Assembly: GCF_029962835.1 (NCBI RefSeq)
Contig: NC_080588.1
Coordinates: forward strand, 60,908,001 to 60,972,000
Source: Magnolia sinica
Taxonomy: Eukaryota; Streptophyta; Magnoliopsida; Magnoliales; Magnoliaceae
Length of the DNA stretch: 64,000 bases
Direction: 5' to 3'
This document shows, piece by piece, positions 38,201-50,200 of the stretch (its first letter is position 1; each line of letters begins with the position of its first letter). A program made the position numbers and the translations under genes. The notes below the pieces were generated by a model. The model did no database searches. It was not told the origin of the DNA and saw only the letters and a program-made list of their open reading frames with translations.

Positions 38201-41200
38201 AGCATTATAAAAGCAGGTAAAGTCTTGGAATATTCTATGTTCTATATGAAGAAATTAGTATAAATTTTTTTTTTTTGAAAGAATGTGTTGTCAAATGGTA
38301 TTTTCTTTGTTGTTATCATTGATCAAGTGAGTATTTCTGCTGTTTTTTTCCTTCTTCTTTTACGCGTTGTTTGGGAACATGGAAAAACCCTATAAATGGA
38401 ATCGATTTCCATTAAAAGCCCACTTTTCCAAAGCAAACAACAGATGGAAAACTGGAATTGGGATTTGAAATTGGTGTATTGGGTATCATGTCGGTCACTA
38501 TCACAGTCCATATTGCCCTGTAGTGGTCTGTTTCAGGCCCCGATACGGGTTGATACAGCCGTATTGTTCATGGATGATTCTGGTACATACGTGTACTAGT
38601 TTCGGACGATACTTTAAAGTGGGCCAGTACAGCCATATCGCTCGTGGACAACATTGGTACGTATCGGGAATACATACTATTTTCGGATGATAATTAAACC
38701 CCGATTGGAATCCATGGTTTTCCATTTCCTGGTAATCTGTCAAGGTATAAACAAATATATCTGGTGAGATTAATAGAATGTCAGGTATTTTCTAAATTCA
38801 GTGTTCTTTTCTTGTCTCGAGTTGCACAAGGTAACACCGTTTGTATGAGAATGTGTTTGACTTACATTGCTTCAAAATATAAGGAAATAGGCACCAAATG
38901 GACCCTATGGTAAGAAGCTTGTGAAGAATGGGAAAGAGTGAAGAGGTTTGGGAGCTGGAGAATAATATCAAGTTTTGGAGTTAGATTGCAAATGAAGCAA
39001 GTAGAGCCTTCACACGTGTGCATTAAAAGATGTCTAGGGTGGGCCCCACTTGATCCCACGTGTAGACCCTATGGCCACACAACTGCTTAGATTTGGTGCT
39101 CTTATTATTTGTTTTATTATTATTTTTTATTTTTTATTTTATATTGCTAGTAATTGGTATGACCAAAATACCCCCGCCTATGAATCTTTGTGAAAGAACT
39201 ATCAACAAGGGCATTTTGGACATTTCACATAACATTAGGACACGTTTGCCTCCTTGTAAATCCCATTGGGAATTGTGACTCCATTATGCATCAAAGAAAA
39301 GGAAAGTTTAAGCTTGTTTTCTTTATTGTTTGTTGGTAGAGAGGGGGAGAGAAATGTCATTAGCTTTAGGCAAGTACGGTCGTATGGAATTGTAGATATT
39401 TTTGGACCGTGGGCCTTCTCCCTCTGGACCATGGGCCTTCTCTCGCTGGACCATGGGCCTTCTTATTCTCCTCTTATTTCTCTTATTATTTCTCTTTCTT
39501 TATTTTTCCTCTCTTGCCCTTGGTTCGAAGGGTATTTTATGCAATTTAGGGGCATTACTCAATATAAATAAGAAGGGGACTGAACATTCAGCCCTAGTTA
39601 GGGTTTTTTCTCTACAAAAAGCTTTTTCTCTTTGACATGGTATCGGAGCAAAAGAGCTCCTAGGGCCTTTCTCCTCATCTGCCCTCTTGATCTCCCTTTC
39701 CCTTTTCTTCTTCTTTTCTTTTCTTTCTTTTTCTCAGATTTTTTCTCTTGGTTTGAGAGTCGTTGCAGCTAATCAGCGTTTGAATATGATTAACGAGGGA
39801 TCTTGCGGCAGTTTCTGATTTTTTTGAAAAGTTGCTGGACATTTAGTTTTGATCAAGTTATTTTTGGGGTGTTTTTGTCATGCCCCGCAATTCGGATACA
39901 AAGTGTGCACCCTCAAACTTGAGTTACGGTCCATGACTTGTACACCAAGTGTACTCATACAGTTGCTTGGAGGCGTAATTTGATTACATTTTGAGTTCAT
40001 TCTTGATTCTAACATTCATACATCCACACATAACACATTCCCATTCACCCCAATCATCACATCCTGAAAACCACATCATTAAATATGAAATTCAACTAGG
40101 TCCACCCATTTGGGACATTATTAAATCATGAATATCAAATACCATCTAGCAGAAATGTCTATTAACATTTTTTCAAAACAATATCTAGCTATAACTGAGT
40201 AGCATAATGAGTTTAAGAGGATGCGTGATCAACAATTCTCGTTAAGTAATTCATTTAATCAGTTCATCGCAACAAGTTCGTCTTCGGATAAGTGTGGCCA
40301 CTGATCCTGTGGTTCATTCGCCATTTTAGCCTCATTCTTTGGTATCTAGCCCAATTTCATGTCTTGATCACCTCTGTACGGTTGTTATTCAACAAACGTT
40401 AGCTGGCCAAACCTAGTGAGTGAACCCATCATCGTTCATACACAATATAATTAAGATAGTATAAACAACATTCAAGTACATGTTTGCATATATGAGTATG
40501 AATGCAGAGATGTCGTGAAATGGTGGGATAATCATCCACTTGCTTGAGTTGGATATCTGTCAACCTGCATCTGCCCCTGATAGGTGTCTACCATATTAGG
40601 TAGGCATGGGCAAGGCCCGCATCTACTCCTTAAGTAGGCTTCCACTAATCATGGGCATCCGGTAACGAATCTACCAGGAAACCATTCAGCGAGATCCCCT
40701 AGGAACCCAGGCACGGGGTGTGCATGCAAATCATCTAGAGCGGGCCTCTAGGAATCTGCATATGAGCGTTACGTACTGCATGCTCAATGCACAATGCATC
40801 AACATATGCAATTGTCATATACATCTCTCCGAGAGGAAACTTATGAATTCATAATTGTAATGATGTACATCTCCATATATGCAATTCATAGTAATAACCG
40901 TCATCAAAATCATCATACATCAGCAATTCAACTTAGCATGGCAATACAACCAACATAGCAATCATAACAATCCATTTTAATCATACATATACGAGACATG
41001 TTGGGATTCACTCACTTGTACTTGGTAGAGGTAAATCCGCCGAATTGTCGTACATGTTTGAATTTAGTATACCTAATGAATAATGTGAACAAAATCATGA
41101 ATTGATCCAATCATTCCATCCAATGGGGCCCGCCTTTGATTAAATTAAGGTAACCCGTCTTCATTCATTAATTTATAATTTAATTCAAGGTGAATTATGT

Positions 41201-44200
41201 ATATTATAAACTCATTAATCCATTTTTGAATTTTGGAAACTGATAGATCGGTCCAAGAGACGAGACCGATCAAAGATTCCTTGATCGAATTGAACATCAA
41301 TCAATCGATCGAGAAATTTCAGATTTTCACAACTAAAGTCTCTAGACAAAAATTGATCCTTTCGATCGATCGAAGACCTATCCTCGATCAATCGAGAAAA
41401 TCTCCAAAAATTCACTTTTGGTTGCTGGACAAAAATCGACTTGTTCAATCGATTGAAAACCCGCCTTCGATCGATCGACAGCGTCCCGATTCAACTTGCC
41501 TTAGACGCTCTATTTTACACTTTTTGGGGTTTTCCTTATTTTCAAGTTTTAAGGGTTTCTTACACTTATGGTTGAATCCAAACCATCCATGGATTTCCAC
41601 AACCTCAAGTTTAGGAAAACCAAAGGATTGCTTAGATCTGGACCATCCAATATCTACAATTATCATACGGCATGATTTACCATTAATGCCATCTTTGATC
41701 GTTGTGGACAATCCAATGGGCAAATCCATCTAAAATTTTGGGTAACATCCCAGATCTAACCCATAGTAGATGTGAATGGTGTATATCGATTTGAAACATC
41801 GGAAAATCCTTCGAATCAACAACTATACAAAACAATGACTGAGATTTATTTTGATTGGTGTGGCCTGCCCAGTGGTCAAATTATTCTAGAATTCAAAGCC
41901 TTGGTGTATTTTGGCCTTAGAAAACATGTGATCCAGACGGATCTGAACTGACACCATTAGACGGGCCCCCCGCCGATCTCTACAATAAGAGATCTCGCTC
42001 AAAGCTTTTGCCTTTTTCTCCAAAACGTCCCATAGAACAAGACAATGAACATAAGGTTGATCTGCTCCGTTCATGGTGTAGATCTAGGGATTTTTAATCA
42101 AAAACACATAATTTTTCTTTTTTTAAAAGAAAAGGATTTAGGAACTTATCGGTGGAAGCTTTCTCCACAGGCCTTCCCCTTTCCCCCTTCTCTCTCTCTC
42201 TCTCTCTCTTTGCTTTTTTCCTTGGCGTTTTCGCAGGAGAATTCTCTATCTGATCCCCCTTTTATAGAGAGGAAAGCCTTGGATCTAGAAGGTTCTTCCG
42301 AGGTTTTATAGATTTGCACAAAAAGTTATATACCGCAATGACAAGATCGATCTTCTGATCTTACCCTGAACCGAGAGTGTCTCTACCAACGTGCCAAATG
42401 TTTTGTTTTTGTTATTAATTATGACATTAAAATTTAATCTGATTAATCCTGAGCTTTGTGTGGTTCAAAAATTCAGGGACATTACAGTTTTTCTTCGAGT
42501 TTTGCGACAGCTAGGGTTTGCTAGATGTTTTTGTTTGAATACCTTTTTTGGGCTCTTTTCGTCTTGATTTTCAACGATTCTTTTGTGGCTAGCAATCAGG
42601 TATTTGAGATTTGTTTTTCCTTTTGAAGATTATCAAGATTTGTTGATATACAATGAATTTACCATAAGATCCCCTTCTCTTTGGTGGTTTGATTTAGAGT
42701 TACGAGGATTGGTGCCTTTTTGTGTTTTTTGAGATTGTTGCAAGCTATAGTTGGTTATAGTAGTTTTTTGGTATTAATTGGTGTGAAGTCTTGATAAGTA
42801 GTACTCTTTTGATTATTTATGATTAAATATCTTCATCATCAACATCTGAGATGGCTGTTTCCATCACCTCCAAGATGAAGATGTTGATTGTTCATTATGA
42901 GAATCTTGGGTTGCATATAACAACATATAAATTTAAGTTCAACAATTATCTTTTAATGTAAAGAGCTGTTGAGGTGTTTGTTGGAGGAAAACAAAAGTTG
43001 GGATATATAGATGGCAGTATATTGCAACCTTGATTGATCCTTTTTATGGAGAGTGGGAATGGAACAATTTGTTAGTTATGCCTTCGCTCGTAAAGTTTAT
43101 AAAACCAGAGGTTAGTGAAGGATTTTTCTGTTATCCGGTGTGCGTGAGATTTTGTTTACTGCTTATGAATTGTATGCTAATAAGAATAATATGGTCCAAA
43201 TTTGCAATATTTATCAAGAGATTAATCATTTGGGGACAGGGAAGAGATCAACATCTAATTATTATGCTAAGATGTGTGGTTTGCGGTAGGAATTGTCTTT
43301 CTTAGATGATCTTTAATTTATTTATTCTACAGACGCGGATGCATATAAAAGAAGTGTTGAGAAGAAAATGATATTTGAATTGTTGACGGATTTTAATTAT
43401 GAGTTCGAGCTTAGATTATTGGTTTTCCTACTTTCACTCGATAATGTATATCAAGGTATTCGGCCACCACCATTACTATTATGATATGGACCGTGATTGT
43501 CGTTACGACTTGCAACACTTAAAAAAAAAAACCCTCTATTGTTCCTGGTCGTTTTTCCCGTAATAGCCATTATGACTCCAAAACGCGTAATGGTTGCCAT
43601 CGTTACCGTCACATAATGGCTATTTGGGTCGCGTAATGGCACAACTTGGTGTATATGGTTTACTTTCATGGTATGAGAAGCATTATATGACTATGGGATT
43701 AATTGTGGTTGAGAAGTTTGTCCTAGTGATTAGGATTCAAGAATTTTGATAATGCTGGTGCTGACTGCTGACCGATGTAGAGGTACATGAAGAGGTCATG
43801 ATGGTGGTTGGGGTCATGGTCATTGTATGGATCATCCTTGCACTCATTGTGATAGACATTGACATACTGTTGATTATTTTTGGGTTCTTCATAGTTGACC
43901 TCAAAGCTGAGCTGCTACTTTTGCAGCTATAGATGGTAAGGATTTTTAGGATGTTGTTGGGGACACTATACCATTGGCAAATTCACACGCGGTTCCCTCA
44001 GCTGATGATGTGGTTCATTTCTCAAAAAGTGAGTATGATACCTCACTAAGGGATGTTTTTCGGAAATAGGTATCTTCATTTACATCTTTGGCTCAGGCAG
44101 GTAATGCTTTCACAGCCTTTCACACTACTTCTACGTCAAGTCCTTAGGTAATTGATTTGGGAGCTGCCGATCATACGACACGTACGTCTATTTCTTTTTC

Positions 44201-47200
44201 TTCATTTACCCTCAATCCTAATTTTTGTCGTGTGAGATTAACAGATTGTACCCTAACACCTATTGGGGAAAGGGTATTGTTTCCATTTCACCTTCGTTCT
44301 TCTTGTCCTCTATTTTATTAGTTCATAACAGTGTTGTCATATGCGATTGCATATGCAATTTTGGATGCATGGATTGCATATGCCACGATGGCATTTGCGA
44401 CCGATGATGTCCGTCGAGGCGTCAAATGCATTTTCTTGGGATATTTGTCTTCACAAAAGGATATGTGTTTCAATTGAGTCACTAAAAAGTGTTGCCTCTA
44501 TGTATGTTAAGTTTTTTGAAGACACTCCATATTTTTTTATTGGTCACAGGGAGCATAATTTTATGGTTCTCCCTGTTCCGGTTCTTGAGCATGGACCAAT
44601 TGTTTCGATTCCTTCTAAACCTGATCGTGGTAAAGATGAGGTTGTTTCTGATTCACAAGCGACTAAACCAAACTTAAAGGTATATGAAAGAATGAATGTT
44701 CGTACTTTGGTTCTTTCTCAAGTCACCATGAAGCATTCTTCGTTAGTGACAGGTAATGATAGTGTTCTTGCTACCTTTGCCTGTTTCTTTGATCCCATAT
44801 CTAAACTCATCCTTGGATTTGGCTGCTGTTATAAAAAAGAAGAAGCTAAAAGATAATGCACTTCTCATCTTATTGAACGGTTTATTTCCCATTCCTCTGT
44901 TTCCGGTTCATAGGTCATTTGTAGAAGCCCTTGAGTGTTCTTCTTCCATTATTTTTGAAAATCTTAAACTAGCTCTTAATTCTCCTTTATGGCGATGAGC
45001 TATGGAGGAGGAGATGGCTGTCATTCAAAGGAATATATGGGAGATGACTGATTTACCGGTTAGGAAGAATCCGGTGGGTTTTCGCTGGGTGTATGCTCAT
45101 AACTACAATCCTTATGGAGTGATGGTAGTATATCTCGATATAATGGTCATCTTGTAGCTAAAGGGTTTACAAAAACATATGGTGAGGATTATTTTAAGAC
45201 TTTTATTCTTGCTAAGATAAATTCAGTATGGGTGATAATTTCTATTGTTGCTAATTTGAATTGGTCATTGCACCAATTAGATGTTAAGAATGCCTTCTTA
45301 AGATAAAATACCTTTCTTTCCTCCCCCCTTTCCAACGAAACTATAAAATAAATTCAATATGGGTGATAATTTCTATTGTTGCTAATTTGAATTGGTCATT
45401 GCACCAATTAGATGTTAAGAATGCCTTTTTGAATGGTGATATGACTGAGGAGATATATATGCTTCATTCTCATAGTTTCGTTGGAAAGGGGGCAGGAAAG
45501 AAAGGTATGTTATCTTAAGAAGGCTATATATGGTTTGAAGTAGACTCCTTAAGCCTGTTTTAAGAAGTTTAGCGGGGGCCCTAATTCGTATTTGATTTAC
45601 TCACATAATTGCATTCGTATTTTGTATTTCTTAAATGGTGTGTATAGGGTATCATTATTGTGTGTATATGAATGATATCATTGTTATAGTTGATAATGCT
45701 AGTGCAATTTCTAAGTTGATACTTTATTTGAGCAAGGTTTTTGACATCAAAGATTTGGGATGGCTAAGATACTTTCTTGGAATTGAAGTCTTCCGTTGTA
45801 AGAAAGACATCATTTTGTTTAAATGAAAATATGCCTTTGATTTCTTGACTTCTGTTGGTGATCTTGGTGTTAAACTTATTAGTTCATTGTTAGAGGTTAA
45901 TAAAAAGCTTTAGCCTGATGATAAATAACTTCTTGATAATTCTCGCATATATCAGCGTTTGGTTGGTCGGGTGATATATTTGATTATTACTAGCCCAAAT
46001 TTATCTCATGCAGTGAGTTTGGTTTGCCAGTTCATGCATGCTCCTCAAACTAGTCAACTTGAAGCAGTTCGTTGTATTTTATTCTACATTAGGTCTTCTT
46101 CAGGATGTGACATTTTGTTTAATTGTCACAATAATCTGGATATTGAAGGCTATGCTAAGGTAGATTGGCAGGTTCACTAGATGATCGATACTCTATGATA
46201 TGATATTGTACTTATTCAAAGGTAATCTTGTTATCTTGAAGACTAAAAAGCAGACAATTGCCGCATCATCCGATGCTGAGGCTGAGTGCTGTGCCATGGC
46301 GAATATTGCATGTGAAATTTTGTGGCTAAAAAGTCGTTGCTGAATTGGGATTTCCGATGAAGAATCCCGTGCCTATGTATTGTGACAGTTAAGCTGCAAT
46401 TCATATAACTTCTAATCCTGTTTTTCATCAGCGGACAAAATACATTGAAGCTGATTGCCACTTTATTCGTGAGAACATTGCTTCTGGCATTATTTCTATT
46501 CTCTTTGTTCAGTCCACTGCTTTACTTGAGGATATCTTCACTAAGGCTCTTATTATTAAAGTTGGACAATGTATTCTTGGTAAGTTGGGCATAATTAATA
46601 TCTATGCCTTAGCCTGAGGGGGAATGTAGATATTTTTGGACTGTAAGCCCTCTCTCTGGACCATGGATCTTCGCTCTGGACCATGGGCCATCTTTTATTC
46701 TCTTCTTCTTGTTTTATTATTTTTCTTTCTTTTGTTTTTCCTCTTTTGCACTTGGTTCCAAGTGTATTTTATATAATTTGGGACATCACTTGATATAAAT
46801 AACAAGGGGCCTGGATGTCCAGCCCTAGTTGGAGTCTCTCTTTCTCTCTCTCTGGATTTTTTTTCCTCTCCGACAGGAATCATCCCACATCCTTCTTATC
46901 ACCATGTTCTTTTATTTTCTCCATGGGCGGTCTCTTCAAAGACTATCACCAAATCTGGAAATTTGAGAACTTTGATTCAAGGTGGTTTTGGCATTCTTGA
47001 CTAGTGGACAATTCTCGGAAATTTTATTTTGAATCCCAATGTAGGCCACGTGAAAAGACTACCCCTGAATTTACTAATACATTTAATGGAGGAAGCACCT
47101 CTGAACTATGTGTACATGGACAGCATAAAGAAGTAAAAAAGAACCAAAGAAAAGCTTTTCTGTGAAAGATAATTACATTTCCTTTTCATTATGTGTTTCA

Positions 47201-50200
47201 TTGTTGCTGATATTACAGGATCTATAAATGAGAAGACCATCTTTATTGTATAATATGCTTCATCTTTCATCTTAACCTGAATGTCTAGCCGTCTGCAAGG
47301 AATTGTGTCGGTGCTAGAAGCCATACTGATGTCTATAGCCGATAATTGTGCTTTTTGTAGGTTTGTATATACAAAACTCTTAGCAGTTCTTGGGAAGGCA
47401 AGGAGGCCCGGCGAAGCTCTCTGCATTTTCAATACGATGCGGGTAAGGATCACAAGTCTCATTACTTGTTATGTTGTGAATTGTGTTATCTTCTATTAAG
47501 ACTTGTAATACTTGTGTTTTGTGGATTCCAATTGTTAAAACTATTCAGGGAGACCGCCAGATATATCCTGACATGCCTGCTTACCATAGTATTGCTGTTA
47601 CACTTGGTCAAGCTGGTCTTGTGAAAGAATTGGTAGGCATTATTGAATGCATGAAGCAGAAACCGTCAAAGAAAATTAAGAATATGTGTCGGAAAAACTG
47701 GGACCCATGCTTGGAACCTGACTTGGTCGTATTCAACGCCGTAAGAGGACCATTTCACTGGAGCTTTACATAATTTTTTAGAATTTTGTTTAATCACTTC
47801 ATGCATTTATTTAATTTCTTGATCTCTTATTCGAACTGGCCACCAGGTGCTGAATGCTTGCGTGCCATGCAAGCAGTGGAAGGGAGTCTCTTGGGTGCTG
47901 GAGCAGATGAGGCATAGTGGTCTGAAACCTAATGGAGCAACTTATGGACTTGCAATGGAGGTATTACCTCAATCGCTGGTCTTACTTTGGACCTGATGCT
48001 CTGAACATGACTTTGAATCATTTTCCCATTAACTACAACTAAAATACTGGAGCCCATGGATGTCCAAAAGGTTTATAAAGTATCATCCTAGCCTTCTAGC
48101 TATTTAGGATCGGCTTTCATATCCTGTTTTGCCAATCATTTCCAAGGCCCATCAAGGTATCATATGAAATTAATCTAACATCTTCTCAGCGTTGAACCTT
48201 TCAAGTATGGCAATGAAAGCCCACTGAGGAGCAACTATATCTAAATTGTCACCTGGAATAGTCAATATTCCGTCTCTGCTGAACTATTAAGCTATTTGAG
48301 CTTGCTTGTTAATGAAAATCTGATTGTCAATATATTCTGAAAATGTTAGCGATGGAGGGATCTGCCCCCTCCCCTGAAAATCTTGCTGCTGTATCATTTA
48401 CTTTTGCTGAAACTCTGGTACACGAAACATATATGTAGAATTGTCTGTTCAGTTCTTGGCACCTATTAGTTCAATAGCATTTTTGTTGTTTTCAATAAAA
48501 AAAAATCCAATGTTACAGTAGATTGGTAACATTATGCTGATAAAATGGCTGATATGGTTTAAAGTAATTGTTTATCAAACATATGTGAAACATTTGAATT
48601 GAAATATGTGTCTGACCCATGCATGATGCTGTAATACTTCATCCTATGTAAACATAGACCCATGCTGTAGATTTACCATTGCATGTTGTGCCTGGTAATG
48701 TATGGTGCTTCTGACAATGCTTTTATTATACATTAGGTGTGCATGTGTTATGAATCCAATTTCACATTCTTAATATGTTCAAGCATTCTAATTTATCATT
48801 CTCTTTCATAACTTGTTACTTGTGAGCATATATGTCCCAAATTATATATGCATTTTAGTCTTACAGGTGGTGCTTCTTGAAAGGTCATGCTGAGATCAGG
48901 GAAGTACGATCTTGTCCACAAGTTCTTTGGGAAGATGAGAAGAAGTGGGTTAGCTCTGAAAGCCATTACATACAAAGGTGAGGCTAGTCATTCTTTTCTT
49001 TTTTATTGATTAGATTCTTCTGAAAAATTCTGTATCTTACTGCTTCAAAATTTGCAGTTCTTGTAAGAGCCTTCTGGGAAGAAGGCAAAGTCAATGAGGC
49101 TGTTGAAGCAGTCAGGGATATGGAACAGAGAGGAGTAGTAGGAACAGCTAGTGTTTATTATGAATTAGCATGTTGCCTTTGCTACCATGGGAGGTGGCAG
49201 GAAGCTATTGTGCAGGTAAACTACTTTGTCTGCAGTTACTGAAAAATATGCATCGAGATTGCACCATTTTCTATTGTTGGAAGTTGGAACATCTTCTATG
49301 ATGTTTTTTCATAAGCTGATGAGGTATTATAAATGCAATCTTTGGGTTTTCAGTTCAATGATCCAATAATTGATATTATGGGGCCCACTGTAGATACCAA
49401 GTGCTAAAATATCTCATATAGAAAATCCTAACCTGTCAATTGGTGGGTAGCATTTTTTTCTTCATTTAGAAAGAAAGACAACAACTTTACACATTCCACC
49501 AAAAGAAGGGCTACTGTTTTTATTTTTTATTTTTATGGTTAGGAATTTACAATCTGGGAGATTTTTGGTGCATGGGCCTGCCAGTGTGGCTCATCATATC
49601 AACTGTTGGATCACTGAACCATGGGCCTCGCTTGTACAGACTGAAAACCAAACATACTGTTCAAACTCTCAGCCCTTCCAAAAAAGTATTATCTTTGAGC
49701 TTATTTTGCATGGAGGTCTGTATGTGGCTCTGTGGTAGTCCTTTCAAATTTTGCTTGATCGTCGTGACTGATCATCAGAAATATGGTTTGTGAGTGCCTA
49801 TGTTAAACACTTTCTTTTGCAGTTGGTGTCATCATGTTTTCATGTCTCTGCAGGTTGAGAAGCTGAAAAGTGTTCCTCATACTAAACCATTGGAGGTAGC
49901 ATTCACTGGCATGATTCAATCTTGCATGGATGGCGGGCATGTGAATGATTGCATCTCTATTTTTGAACACATGAAAGATCATTGTACTCCTAACATTGGA
50001 ACCATAAATGCCATGTTGAAAGTTTACAGCCACAATGACATGTTCACAAAAGCTAAAGAACTGTTTGAAGAGACCAAGAAAGCAAACTCTGGATGTATGA
50101 CCTACCCTTGTGTTGGTACTTCCCTTACTCCTGATGCATATTCTTACAGCTCAATGCTCGAGGCATCGGCTAGGGCCCACCAATGGGAATTCTTCGAGCA

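Larger units (their letters stand above)
39391..46875 (+). mobile_element. Ty1-copia retrotransposon, element C, in PPR intron 2
   Basis: LTRs at 39391-39637 and 46625-46875 run from TGTAGATATTTTTGGAC to GACA. A perfect 5-bp target duplication GGAAT lies at 39386-39390 and 46876-46880. The primer site TGGTATCGGAGC directly follows the 5' LTR, and the polypurine tract GAGGGGGAA precedes the 3' LTR. Gag remnants start near 42851. Protease [10 protein letters not shown] is at about 44150, reverse transcriptase from about 45001 and RNase H near 46243. Between the protease and the post-integrase segment (FFEDTPYFF, 44515) only about 350 bp remain, so the integrase core is deleted. A 2.6 kb solo LTR sits just inside the 5' LTR. 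It shares the sense strand of the host gene and is inactive. Confidence 0.9.
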
